DNA from: Halobacteriovorax sp.
Lineage (GTDB): Bacteria; Bdellovibrionota; Bacteriovoracia; Bacteriovoracales; Bacteriovoracaceae
Direction: 5' to 3'
DNA length: 64,000 bases
Assembly: GCA_002720865.1 (NCBI GenBank)
Contig: PBIO01000014.1
Span: forward strand, 1,239,793 to 1,303,792
The notes beneath the pieces were generated by a model. That model was not told the DNA's origin. It did not search any database and worked only from the letters and a program-made list of their open reading frames with translations. Shown here in pieces: positions 1 through 8,121 of the stretch; the first letter of the stretch is position 1; each line of letters begins with the position of its first letter. The position numbers and the translations under genes were made by a program.

Positions 1-1
1 A

Positions 2-181
2 GTTAGGGAGCTGCTGAGTGGTGAGGAAGCGGAGTTAATAGAAAAGGTTTTAGAACAAGACCCAAGGCCTAGTGCTCAAAAGGATGATAAAGACTCTTAT
101 GTCTTTAAAATATTTGATTACCAAGTAAAGTTTGAAAATGGGAAAGAGGAATTTAGAGTTTCAAATATAAAAAAGCTCTAG
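2..181 (+). CDS. TrmO-like tRNA methyltransferase, C-terminal fragment
   Basis: An open frame enters from the left edge and ends in TAG at 179-181, giving the last 59 residues of a protein whose start is outside the window. The fragment contains EQDPRP and then a short beta-rich tail (KIFDYQVKFE). This resembles the C-terminal domain of TrmO/YaeB (TsaA family), which N6-methylates threonylcarbamoyladenosine 37 of some tRNAs and carries a conserved QDPRP motif. The catalytic N-terminal barrel is not visible, so the call rests on this motif alone. It converges on metG, and the two stop codons overlap. Confidence 0.6.
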   Translation, partial: VRELLSGEEAELIEKVLEQDPRPSAQKDDKDSYVFKIFDYQVKFENGKEEFRVSNIKKL

Positions 182-2100
182 CCTTCTACTGACGGAAAAT
201 ACTCAGCTTGCTTTCCAATTTTATGTCCGGCCTCTATTGGTTTACCAAGCTCATCAACTGAAAGAACAGATTCAGGCAAGTTTAAGCTTTGTCTTAGCTT
301 TTCCATTGTCTCTGGGGCAAAAGGGGAGAGCATTATCATTAAATTTTTAAGGATAAAGAAGCTTGAGTAAAGAGCATCCGCGCGTTCAGTTTCATCATGG
401 CGGTCATCGTGAGGTTTAAATTGAGTGAATAGACCATTGATGATTCTGGCATAGTTTTCAACCATGAAGAGAAGTTTAGCGTAATCTCCACGATCCATCA
501 TTCGAATATAATTCTGAACGACTTTATAAGTTTCTTTTTTAGTTTTTCCTATAAGCTTACCATTAGGAACGACCCCATCAAATTTACCGTTACAAGCTGA
601 AATCGGTTTTTCGATGGCGGCATTTAGAGGTCCTGCAAGAAACTTATTTCTTTCTTTAAAAACCTCAAAATCAAAGTTTGAGTTCTTTTCTCCTAATGAG
701 AGTATCGCAAGAAAGTATCTGATTTGATCAGCGGAATACCCCATCTTTGTCAGGTCATCGGCATTATAGAAATTACCCTTTGTCTTACTCATCTTTTCAC
801 CATCCGCATGGAGGTGATAGTTAGCAAATACTTCAGTCATCTGAAGTTCGCCTTTAACGGGTTGTCTATAGGGATCTTCTTGAGTTCCAAGCCAGAGGGC
901 TCCCTGCATAAGAACATAAAAATAAATATTGTCCTGACCTAAGAACTGATAAACCTTGGATTCTGGATCCGTCCAATAATCTTTATAGGTTTCTGGGTCC
1001 TTACCCTGCTTCTTTAAAGCCGCTCTTGTAAATCCAAGAGGGGCAACTAAAGATTCCGGCCATACATAAAAAGTCTTCCCTTTCATCTCTGGATCAAGCT
1101 CAGGAGGAACTGGAATTCCATTGGTAACATCTCTTGTGATTGAACGGTGGGCCCAGCCATCCACAAGTTTTGTATCGATTCCATTTTCTCCTAATAAATC
1201 TTGACCAAGCTCTAAGTTACTTAGGCTTTCAAATTGAGCTACAATCGTTTTGCCTGGGGCATATCTACTTTTTAGTTTAGGAAGGACTTCTTTTAATTCT
1301 TTAAACTTTTCTTCATGTTCCTTTGAGAATTGAAGAGATGGAAGAACAGTATTAAATGTTTCTAGATAAACGACTTTACGCCACACTTTAGCTTTGCTTC
1401 CAATCCAGTCCTTAAGCTGATCTGAGACTTTCCACATATCTAACCACCAATGGGCAGTGGGTTTTAAAACTGGTGTTGCTTCACTAACTGTTGATTTCGG
1501 ATTTTGAAGCTCTTTAGGTTCGTATACTTTGCCGCAATCATCACATTCGTCGCTATAAGCTTTTTGATTGCCGCAATCCTGATTAGGGCAAGTTCCATAA
1601 ACAAAGCGGTCCGGTAAAAACATCTCAAGTTCAGTGTCATACCATTGCTCGGTTGTTTTTTTAGAGAGCATTCCGTTTTTATGTAGCTTCCTGAGGACAT
1701 CTTGGCAGATGGCCACATGGTCTTCATACATTTCTTCCCGTGAAGTCCCAGAGTAAATTGAAGGATTCACTTGATAATTATTTAAAGAATTAATTTGAGA
1801 GGCATGTATCTCATCCACAAACTCCTTTGTGGAAAGACCTTTTTGTTTGGCGACAACTTCAGAGTTGGAACCATGATCATCGGTACCAAAAACAAAGAGA
1901 ACGTTTTCTTCACCAATAAGGAGCTTGTTCCAGCGGCTACAAATATCGGCTGGAATTATACAGCCGGCCATATGGCCAATATGAATAGGACCGTTGGCGT
2001 AAGGCATCCCTGAAGTAACCACAACTTTTTTTGGTCTTTTAACTCTAGAGAGTACGGTCTTAATCTGTTCTTGAAGTTCTATTAATTCTTTATCGCTCAT
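178..2100 (-). CDS. metG: Methionyl-tRNA synthetase
   Basis: This 640-residue cytoplasmic class I enzyme charges tRNA-Met with methionine. The HIGH signature is at about residues 40-43 (PIHIGHM), a four-cysteine zinc knuckle is at C171, C176, C186 and C189, and KMSKT is at 436-440. Two things are unusual. About 65-70 extra residues (roughly 245-312) lie between the knuckle region and the WAHRSITRDV segment, and the C-terminal tRNA-binding/dimerisation domain found in the E. coli enzyme is absent, the protein ending soon after the anticodon-binding helices. No clear Shine-Dalgarno precedes the ATG. The gene follows menB by 26 bases on the same strand. Confidence 0.95.
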   Translation of the reverse strand: MSDKELIELQEQIKTVLSRVKRPKKVVVTSGMPYANGPIHIGHMAGCIIPADICSRWNKLLIGEENVLFVFGTDDHGSNSEVVAKQKGLSTKEFVDEIHASQINSLNNYQVNPSIYSGTSREEMYEDHVAICQDVLRKLHKNGMLSKKTTEQWYDTELEMFLPDRFVYGTCPNQDCGNQKAYSDECDDCGKVYEPKELQNPKSTVSEATPVLKPTAHWWLDMWKVSDQLKDWIGSKAKVWRKVVYLETFNTVLPSLQFSKEHEEKFKELKEVLPKLKSRYAPGKTIVAQFESLSNLELGQDLLGENGIDTKLVDGWAHRSITRDVTNGIPVPPELDPEMKGKTFYVWPESLVAPLGFTRAALKKQGKDPETYKDYWTDPESKVYQFLGQDNIYFYVLMQGALWLGTQEDPYRQPVKGELQMTEVFANYHLHADGEKMSKTKGNFYNADDLTKMGYSADQIRYFLAILSLGEKNSNFDFEVFKERNKFLAGPLNAAIEKPISACNGKFDGVVPNGKLIGKTKKETYKVVQNYIRMMDRGDYAKLLFMVENYARIINGLFTQFKPHDDRHDETERADALYSSFFILKNLMIMLSPFAPETMEKLRQSLNLPESVLSVDELGKPIEAGHKIGKQAEYFPSVEG

Positions 2101-2126
2101 GGCTTTATATTCTACTTTAAAATTTC

Positions 2127-3026
2127 TTAGTAATGGTAAGGAAAATCGGAATAATCCTGTTTTCTTTTCTCAAGAAAAGCATCTCTACCTTCTCTGGCCT
2201 CATCGCTCCCATAAGCAAGCCTGGTTGCTTCCCCGGCAAAGAGCTGCTGCCCAACCATTCCATCATCAGTTAGGTTAAAGCCGTATTTTAACATCCTTTG
2301 AGCAGTAGGAGACTTATCATTAATCATCTTGGCCCATTCAAGAGCAACGTCTTCAAGTTCTTTATGGGGAACAGACTTATTTACCATTCCCATTTGAAAA
2401 GCTTCGTCGGCACTATAATTAAGTCCGAGAAAAAAGATTTCTCTTGCTCTTTTTTGACCTACCATTTTGGCAAGATAAGCAGATCCATATCCTGAATCAA
2501 AAGAGGCCACATCCGCATCAGTTTGTTTAAAAATTGCATGCTCTTTTGAAGCAAGTGTTAAGTCGCAAACCACATGAAGCGAATGACCACCACCTACGGC
2601 CCAGCCTGGGACCACAGCAATGACCACTTTTGGCATAAAGCGAATTAATCTTTGGCATTCTAATATATGGAGTCTTCCCATAGCGGTAGGGTCATGACTT
2701 TTTTCTTGATCGTCGCCTTCATATTTATAACCATCTTTTCCGCGAATTCTTTGATCGCCGCCAGAGCAAAAGGCCCAGCCACCATCTTTTGGTGAAGGTC
2801 CGTTTCCAGTGAGAAGAACGCTGCCCACATCACTTGAGCATCTGGCATGATCAAGGGCACGAAAGAGCTCATCAACAGTTTTTGGTCTAAAGGCGTTGCG
2901 GCATTCTGGTCTATCAAAAGCGATACGAACAGTACCTTGGGACCGCGCTTTGTGATAAGTAATGTCAGTAAAATCAAACCCTTGTACTTCTTCCCAAAGG
3001 TCTTCGTTGAAGATCTCAGATACCAT
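2127..3026 (-). CDS. menB: 1,4-dihydroxy-2-naphthoyl-CoA synthase
   Basis: This 299-residue crotonase-fold enzyme closes the second ring of naphthoquinone during menaquinone synthesis, acting in the cytoplasm on o-succinylbenzoyl-CoA. MenB hallmarks are visible: FCSGGDQRIRG for the CoA/oxyanion region, GWAVGGGHSLH, and ASFDSGYGSAYLAKMVGQKRAREI, which closely parallels the E. coli protein. Length is normal. AGGAG lies six bases before the ATG, supporting this start. No other men genes are in the window, so the pathway is dispersed. Its presence suggests menaquinone-based respiration. Confidence 0.95.
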   Translation of the reverse strand: MVSEIFNEDLWEEVQGFDFTDITYHKARSQGTVRIAFDRPECRNAFRPKTVDELFRALDHARCSSDVGSVLLTGNGPSPKDGGWAFCSGGDQRIRGKDGYKYEGDDQEKSHDPTAMGRLHILECQRLIRFMPKVVIAVVPGWAVGGGHSLHVVCDLTLASKEHAIFKQTDADVASFDSGYGSAYLAKMVGQKRAREIFFLGLNYSADEAFQMGMVNKSVPHKELEDVALEWAKMINDKSPTAQRMLKYGFNLTDDGMVGQQLFAGEATRLAYGSDEAREGRDAFLEKRKQDYSDFPYHY

Positions 3027-3093
3027 AAAAAGCTCCTAAATTAGTGAGCCTTTTCTATCTCAAATGTCTTAATTGGGCAATTTTAAGGAGAAT

Positions 3094-3486
3094 TTAGCCG
3101 TTTCCGTTGTTCATCTCATTAAGAAGAGATTCAACATTTTCCTCGAAAATCTCATAGTCTTTCTTAGGCAGAAACTTTTTCATCTTGGCCTTGAAGGGAC
3201 TGTTTTTCACTTTAAGCAGTTTGCTAAAAGGTTCGACTGTATAATAGTTCTCATCAACCTTATGTAAGAGAGTATAGATTCGAGCAACCTCTTTTACGAT
3301 CTTATCGTCCATTTTTTTCTCAAGAGATTTATTAGCAATTCTAAAAGTTTTAAAAACTTGATTTGTCTCTTTTGAGGTAACCTTCTTAATTTCCTGAAGC
3401 TTTGTTAGCTCTGATTGAGCTTTAGCTTGGGAGAAGCTTGTAAAACTAAGAGTAACAAATAAGAGGATTGAAAATAATTTATTCAT
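3094..3486 (-). CDS. Small secreted basic helical protein
   Basis: I do not recognise this 130-residue protein. An N-terminal signal peptide (MNKLFSILLFVTLSF, cleavage probably near AKA-QS) is followed by a lysine-rich, mainly helical domain with no cysteines. The start was placed at the ATG at 3486 because GGAGGT sits five bases upstream; an in-frame ATG further upstream has no such signal. The gene overlaps the end of the secreted CHAP-like gene by 8 bases, so the two are translationally coupled. A role as partner or inhibitor of that enzyme is possible but only an inference. Confidence 0.75.
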   Translation of the reverse strand: MNKLFSILLFVTLSFTSFSQAKAQSELTKLQEIKKVTSKETNQVFKTFRIANKSLEKKMDDKIVKEVARIYTLLHKVDENYYTVEPFSKLLKVKNSPFKAKMKKFLPKKDYEIFEENVESLLNEMNNGNG

Positions 3487-4735
3487 TTGGTACCTCCACA
3501 AGTTGTTTATCTAGGTCATCTGGTAGTTTCATATAAATCCCAATAGGAATTCTTTTTCCACCAACAGTTGTCGGTCTGCTATTGATAAAGTCGCTGGTGT
3601 ACTCATTCTCTGCTGTTCTAACTTCAATATGCCCGGGGCGACCTTGATGAGCTCCCTTTTTCTTGTACACTATGATAGCACCGACAGGAGCAGTCTTTGG
3701 AGTCATGCCTTGAAAAGCTGGATTATTTAGAAGGTTAGTAAACCCCTGTCTCTCTAAAGATCTTCCTGCGTGAACGGCAAACTTTCCTGGAATATCGTGT
3801 TTAGCTTTTGTGTAGTTATCTTTACCAACCATTCCGTATTTAACATAGCGAAAGCAATAGGCCATGGATTTGGTAGCAGATTTGCGATATTTTTTTGAGC
3901 CTTTATGATAAAAAACAGTTCTCTTTTTTGTTTTGCCATCTTTTTTAAAACAGGAGCTCTCTAAACATTTAGAAGCGTTTGCCTTTAAGGTTTTAATCAT
4001 GGTTTGTGTTTTAGATGACTCGGTGTAAGCCTTTAGCGCATCTTCATAAACTTTTTCATTATGAGCAATAGCATCATCTCTTCTTTTTTCTAGGTCTTCC
4101 ATATAGGCTTCAAAGCCTGGAACAAGATTATTAGCAATTTGGTTTATTTCATCTTGATTTACTGGAGTTATGACATAAGGAAGGAATTGATAAAGCTTTG
4201 TTTTATCCGTACAAGTTGCTAATTGTTTTGTTGATTTTGTTAGCATGGATTCAAGTTCGTCGCAGTACTCAGCATCGGACTTCTTACAAAATCTGACGGT
4301 TTCAGCGGCAACTCCAATATACTTTGCATGATCTTCTGGGTTTTCAGATAGTCTTTGAATATGGTCTTGCTGAGCTTCAAAGTTCATCATTTCCAAACAA
4401 GCTTTTGTGGTAGCGTTTGGATCCTTATCATCTGTTGAAACACAATGACCTTTGCCGCTTTCTCCAGGTCCAAAAACAAGAGGATTACATCTAAAAAGAC
4501 CATTGGCGCCGCAAGAGTATTTACGCGTATAAGGATGACCGAAATCTGCAATACCATCATCTTCACGAACAATTGACTTCCAAGGAGGTAAGCAATTTCC
4601 TTCGGAATCAAAAAAGGACATCCAGCCACCGTAATTACACATTGGGACTGTATCGACCTCGTTGTCATCAGTATTGGCGCTTACACCAAATGAGATGAAC
4701 AGAGATAATATAAAAATCAAAGAATGGTTCTTCAT
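3479..4735 (-). CDS. Secreted cysteine-rich protein with CHAP/NlpC-like C-terminal domain
   Basis: 418 residues with a signal peptide cleaved near residue 20 (GVSA-NT). The N-terminal half holds many cysteines (residues 33-175), suggesting disulfides in the periplasm or outside the cell. A charged helical stretch covers about 205-255. From about residue 288 the sequence resembles a papain-like CHAP amidase: AYCFRYVKYG with C294, then APVGAIIVYKK, then GHIEVRT with H369, followed by an acidic/polar segment. CHAP domains cleave peptidoglycan peptides. The match is by pattern only, so substrate is unknown. The GAGAG upstream is a moderate ribosome site. Confidence 0.6.
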   Translation of the reverse strand: MKNHSLIFILSLFISFGVSANTDDNEVDTVPMCNYGGWMSFFDSEGNCLPPWKSIVREDDGIADFGHPYTRKYSCGANGLFRCNPLVFGPGESGKGHCVSTDDKDPNATTKACLEMMNFEAQQDHIQRLSENPEDHAKYIGVAAETVRFCKKSDAEYCDELESMLTKSTKQLATCTDKTKLYQFLPYVITPVNQDEINQIANNLVPGFEAYMEDLEKRRDDAIAHNEKVYEDALKAYTESSKTQTMIKTLKANASKCLESSCFKKDGKTKKRTVFYHKGSKKYRKSATKSMAYCFRYVKYGMVGKDNYTKAKHDIPGKFAVHAGRSLERQGFTNLLNNPAFQGMTPKTAPVGAIIVYKKKGAHQGRPGHIEVRTAENEYTSDFINSRPTTVGGKRIPIGIYMKLPDDLDKQLVEVPNE

Positions 4736-4810
4736 ATTTTGGTTCTCTCTCTACAGAGCCTTTTCGGAATCCTGAGAAAAAAACTTGAACATTGGGCTAA
4801 GTATTTAAAT

Positions 4811-5605
4811 TTATGAAGAAGCTGAGTCGTATTGGCGAAGGGCCTTGTCCCAGATTTTGATAAGAATTAGGCTAGAGATTATTAAGGCCACGACCATTCC
4901 TAGGAGGTAGGGCCATTTGGATTTATCAAAAATAAAATGCACAGGACCGGATCCAATAAGGAGCAAGGGGACAGCGATGGTGAAGATTTTTTGATAAGTG
5001 TATTTATAAATAAAGTCGGGCCAACGGGCCATCTGCTGCATTTGCATTCTTAAAAAATTGACTCCCATACCTTCGACTAGCCAGAACATAGAAGTAGATA
5101 AAATAAACTCTAGAACACATAAAAGCGCTAGTCCCATTAGTAGGAGTGGTGGAATCATAAGCCAGTCATACCAATAAAGGCCTATTTTATTTCCATAATA
5201 AACAAGAATCCCCCAGGCCACTGGAGCTGTTACCATGGAACTTGGTTTTAAGTACCTAAAGAAGGCCACGAATATAGAGTGAGTTGGCTTTAAGAGATCA
5301 AAATCTAACTCACCTGTTCTAATCTTAAATCCGAGCATCCAAAAATTAGAAGAGAAGACCCCCATATGAATAGTGTCGATATTGAGCATAAAGGCAATGA
5401 AAAAGAGGAGCTGATACTTGCTCCATGGCCCAATCATTAAGGTGTGATCGAATAAAAAATCCACGGAGAAGAGAACTGAGAAATAAAAGAAAATATCCAT
5501 TAGGATCAAAAGAACGAAACTCGTTCTAAAGCTTAAGGCTTCGCTTAAGCTAGTTGATACAAAGTATCTATATACTCCCAAGTAATGCTTGAAGCTTTTT
5601 ATCAT
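4811..5605 (-). CDS. ABC-2 family permease subunit
   Basis: 264 residues with about six hydrophobic segments, one of two unequal permease subunits of an ABC exporter (ABC-2/DUF990-like family). It sits in the inner membrane. The start is taken as the ATG at 5605 because it forms a TAATG one-base overlap with the stop of the preceding permease; a longer frame beginning at 5647 would run far into that gene. Conserved features include ELDFDLLKP and GPWSKYQ. This family pairs two such permeases with one ATPase; substrate is not evident from sequence. Confidence 0.85.
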   Translation of the reverse strand: MIKSFKHYLGVYRYFVSTSLSEALSFRTSFVLLILMDIFFYFSVLFSVDFLFDHTLMIGPWSKYQLLFFIAFMLNIDTIHMGVFSSNFWMLGFKIRTGELDFDLLKPTHSIFVAFFRYLKPSSMVTAPVAWGILVYYGNKIGLYWYDWLMIPPLLLMGLALLCVLEFILSTSMFWLVEGMGVNFLRMQMQQMARWPDFIYKYTYQKIFTIAVPLLLIGSGPVHFIFDKSKWPYLLGMVVALIISSLILIKIWDKALRQYDSASS

Positions 5606-6405
5606 TACATACCCGCCGCTGTGTAGAGGCGCATGCCTTTTTTCCAAATAAGATGATTAACAAAGGCGAAGACGGCCATCCAAAAAGCGAGAACTGCATA
5701 GCCCATCATAAAATTAGTCTCTACTCCCATAAAAATCTTTGCTGGGAAATAACTCATATAAGGGAAGGGCGTAAATTTTAGACCGCTTACTAACCACTCT
5801 GGATATAACTCTAGTGGAAAAATATAGCCGGATAAAAAACTAACCACAATTGAAAGAAGAACACGCATGATCCAAGTCTCCTCTAACCAAAAGGCTAAAA
5901 GACCTGTGAAGTACTGCATGGTGAACCAGAAAAATCCCATAAAGAAAGTAAAACTAAAACCATGTAAAAGAGTCATCGTACTAGGTAGGTCTAAAAAACC
6001 AAAGAATATTGCAAGCCCTAGAGTGACGGAACTTACAAAAATCTGAAGGATCTGAAAGCTAAGAAATCCTGCCGTATGAAATTCCCAGAACTCAAAAGGA
6101 TAAATCAGGTAAGAGGAAATTCTTCCAAGTCTTATATCCTCGCTTAAATTCATGGCGGCGTAGCCTTGGCCAAGTAGTGAGATCACAAGAGTCCAAACAT
6201 GGTATTGCATCATCTCATCAAAATTATATCCTCGAATGAGTTGACCAGTATCCTCTCCATAAATTGATGACCAAAGATTATATTTAATAAAAAAGAAAAC
6301 GAGAAATGGGCCAACGACTTGTAAGAAGAAGTTTAATCTATAGGCCGTGTATTTAGACCAGGAAATGCGAATAGTTTGCCACCACTTAAGAAGATAAGTT
6401 TTCAC
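5605..6405 (-). CDS. ABC-2 family permease subunit
   Basis: 266 residues, about six membrane segments, beginning with a cytoplasmic amphipathic stretch (WWQTIRISWSKYTAYRLNFF) typical of ABC-2 permeases of the DUF990/daunorubicin-exporter type. SYLIYPFEFWEF is the usual coupling-helix region after the second membrane segment. The start overlaps the upstream ATPase gene by 20 bases, and the end overlaps the next permease by one base, so all three are made together. Together they should form an exporter of one ATPase dimer and two different permeases. Confidence 0.85.
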   Translation of the reverse strand: MKTYLLKWWQTIRISWSKYTAYRLNFFLQVVGPFLVFFFIKYNLWSSIYGEDTGQLIRGYNFDEMMQYHVWTLVISLLGQGYAAMNLSEDIRLGRISSYLIYPFEFWEFHTAGFLSFQILQIFVSSVTLGLAIFFGFLDLPSTMTLLHGFSFTFFMGFFWFTMQYFTGLLAFWLEETWIMRVLLSIVVSFLSGYIFPLELYPEWLVSGLKFTPFPYMSYFPAKIFMGVETNFMMGYAVLAFWMAVFAFVNHLIWKKGMRLYTAAGM

Positions 6406-7405
6406 GTTGCTGTCTCAAAACTTCAGGATTAGTCATAAGTGTTTTCATGACTCTTTCGATGGGCATTTTCTCAGTATTAAACTCAATTACTGGATAAAGG
6501 TCTAAGATTTTTTTACTAACTTCTCTTAGCTCTTCTTCTGGAACTCTAATATCAACATGGTTTCGGCATTCATTCCATTTGGCATCGTACTTGTCGATAA
6601 AATCACAGCCTCCAATTTCTTCAGAAAAAGAAAAGCTTACGGTTTTTTCATTGCCAAGAATCTTTTCAAACTTTTCTAATGGACCGTCATAAGCTTTAGT
6701 TCCATCAAAAATAAGAACTAATCTTTTGCAGAGGGCCTGCACGTCTGCCATATAGTGGCTTGTGATAATAATTGTAGTGCCGTTTTTCTTATGGAAATCA
6801 AGAACGAACTCTCTAATATTTTCTTGAGCAACGAGATCTAATCCGATGGTGGGCTCGTCAAGAAAGATAACATCTGGATTGTGAAGAAGTGAGGCCATAA
6901 GCTCCATCTTCATTCTCTCTCCAAGGGAGAGTTTTCTCACATGAACATGAAGAAGATCAACCACACCCAGGAGCTCGGCCATATAGTCTAAGCGAGTTTT
7001 AAACTCCTGATCACTTAATTCGTAAAATTTTTGAAGAAGAAGAAATGAGTCCATGGCAGGTATATCCCACCAAAGCTGGGATTTTTGTCCCATTACAAGG
7101 GCAATCTTTTTCTTGAAATCTTTTTTGCGCTCCCAAGGGCGATGACCATTAATGGTAAGTTCACCGGCACTTGGAACGATAATGCCAGTAAACATTTTCA
7201 TCAATGTTGTTTTACCAGCACCATTAGGACCAAGAAGCCCTATGATTTCGCCTTTATTAATCTCTAAATTAAAATCGTGGACCGCTTTTTTAGTGGTGTA
7301 TTCACGATTAAAAAACGACTGGATCGATCCTTTGATTCCAGGTTTCTTTTTATAACTTTTAAATTGTTTGGTGAGGTTTGTTACCTCGATGACTTTGTTT
7401 GACAT
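6386..7405 (-). CDS. ABC exporter ATP-binding subunit
   Basis: 339-residue cytoplasmic ATPase that powers the two following permeases. Walker A GPNGAGKTT is at 59-67, signature LSLGE at 159-163, Walker B VIFLDEP ends at 185, and the switch histidine is in IIITSHYM. The N-terminal extension (residues 15-40) and a C-terminal domain of about 100 residues are typical of ATPases paired with DUF990-type permeases. The 39 bases upstream contain a GCCGG...CCGGC stem whose loop carries AAAGGA, so ribosome access might be modulated. Substrate unknown. Confidence 0.9.
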   Translation of the reverse strand: MSNKVIEVTNLTKQFKSYKKKPGIKGSIQSFFNREYTTKKAVHDFNLEINKGEIIGLLGPNGAGKTTLMKMFTGIIVPSAGELTINGHRPWERKKDFKKKIALVMGQKSQLWWDIPAMDSFLLLQKFYELSDQEFKTRLDYMAELLGVVDLLHVHVRKLSLGERMKMELMASLLHNPDVIFLDEPTIGLDLVAQENIREFVLDFHKKNGTTIIITSHYMADVQALCKRLVLIFDGTKAYDGPLEKFEKILGNEKTVSFSFSEEIGGCDFIDKYDAKWNECRNHVDIRVPEEELREVSKKILDLYPVIEFNTEKMPIERVMKTLMTNPEVLRQQRENLSS

Positions 7406-7444
7406 AGCCGGGCATTCCTTTGTCCGGCCATAATATGTGAATGA

Positions 7445-7624
7445 TTAGATTTGTTCAATCGTTCCGACGAAAGCAGGTGCTCTGTCTAGGTCAGCCAGGG
7501 CTGTGGCCAAGGCCGGTTTTCTGAAATTTTCGCTGCTTGAAGTTAATCCGTCGGATGCTTGACCAACATTAACAAGAAGAAGAGTGCTTAGGGTAATTAG
7601 TAGTACAGCAATAGTTTTTAGCAT
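7445..7624 (-). CDS. 59-residue secreted peptide
   Basis: A short gene beginning MLKTIAVLLITLSTLLL, a clear signal sequence with probable cleavage after GQA (residue 23), followed by a 36-residue mature peptide rich in Ser, Ala and Leu and ending in GTIEQI. GGAGGT is six bases before the ATG, an excellent ribosome site. A sigma-54-like element lies about 40-55 bases upstream. No family recognised. It lies 39 bases before the ABC ATPase gene on the same strand, so it could be exported by or functionally tied to that transporter, which is an inference only. Confidence 0.75.
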   Translation of the reverse strand: MLKTIAVLLITLSTLLLVNVGQASDGLTSSSENFRKPALATALADLDRAPAFVGTIEQI

Positions 7625-7661
7625 TTAGGAACCTCCATTTGTTCTCACTGATATGACATAT

Positions 7662-7678
7662 TGCGACATTTGTGCCAA
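7662..7678 (-). promoter_or_regulatory. Sigma-54-type promoter candidate
   Basis: Read on the minus strand the site is TTGGCACAAATGTCGCA. It has GG and GC separated by exactly ten bases, matching the -24/-12 layout recognised by RpoN (consensus TGGCAC N5 TTGC), with one mismatch in the -12 box. A start about 12 bases downstream would give a 5' leader of roughly 26 bases that includes the GGAGGT site of the 59-residue secreted peptide. Activation would need an enhancer-binding protein; none is in the window. Confidence 0.5.
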
Positions 7679-7722
7679 CTTCTAGATGGGGTAAGTTATT
7701 AATATTACAGAAGGGGGCTTGT

Positions 7723-7750
7723 CAGTGGGGCCAAAATTTCGGCACCACTG
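7723..7750. repeat. Hairpin-forming repeat
   Basis: CAGTGG-G-GCC and GGC-A-CCACTG can pair as a nine-base-pair stem with one mismatch and an eight-base loop. The sequence TGGGGCCA also occurs twice as a direct repeat (7726-7733 and 7749-7756). No run of T follows on either strand, so it is not a typical terminator. It lies in the divergent region between the secreted peptide and the zinc-ribbon gene. Confidence 0.4.
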
Positions 7751-7842
7751 GGGCCATGGGAAGAGCTTGGACTAAATAAAAGTAGCATTCTAGTCAAACT
7801 CAAAAGCCTAAACCTTTGTAAAGGCACTACCGAATAAGAAAT

Positions 7843-8055
7843 ATGGATTCTTTAAAAGACTATGAATTTGAATATTTTGAAAAGTATCACGGCGGTGAGA
7901 AAGAGGTGAGAAACAAGATGGAGAACTGTCCAGACTGTGGGGAGAAGCTCTATAAATTTCATCAATCAAATTTCAAAGAGCTCTTTATGAAAGAAACCTC
8001 TCGCTGTAATAGCTGCGACTACGGTCAAAAAAAGATTTTACATAAGCTGAATTAA
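7843..8055 (+). CDS. Small zinc-ribbon protein
   Basis: 70 residues with two CxxC pairs, CPDCG and CNSCDYG, separated by about 23 residues, which should bind one zinc ion as a zinc ribbon. The N-terminal 25 residues are charged and acidic-aromatic. No family recognised. Only a weak ribosome site is seen before the ATG. It is followed by leuS 66 bases later, with a TATAAT hexamer in between, so leuS probably has its own promoter. Confidence 0.65.
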   Translation: MDSLKDYEFEYFEKYHGGEKEVRNKMENCPDCGEKLYKFHQSNFKELFMKETSRCNSCDYGQKKILHKLN

Positions 8056-8121
8056 TCGACATTTAGAGCCCTTTCCCTTAAAAATTCGTATATAATTGAT
8101 TCCCAAATGGGGAGGAGCGTC

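Noticed and set aside
8107-8121. ATG at 8107 as the leuS start
   Set aside because: It lies on the ribosome-binding site that serves the GTG at 8122, and the extra residues do not match known LeuRS N-termini.
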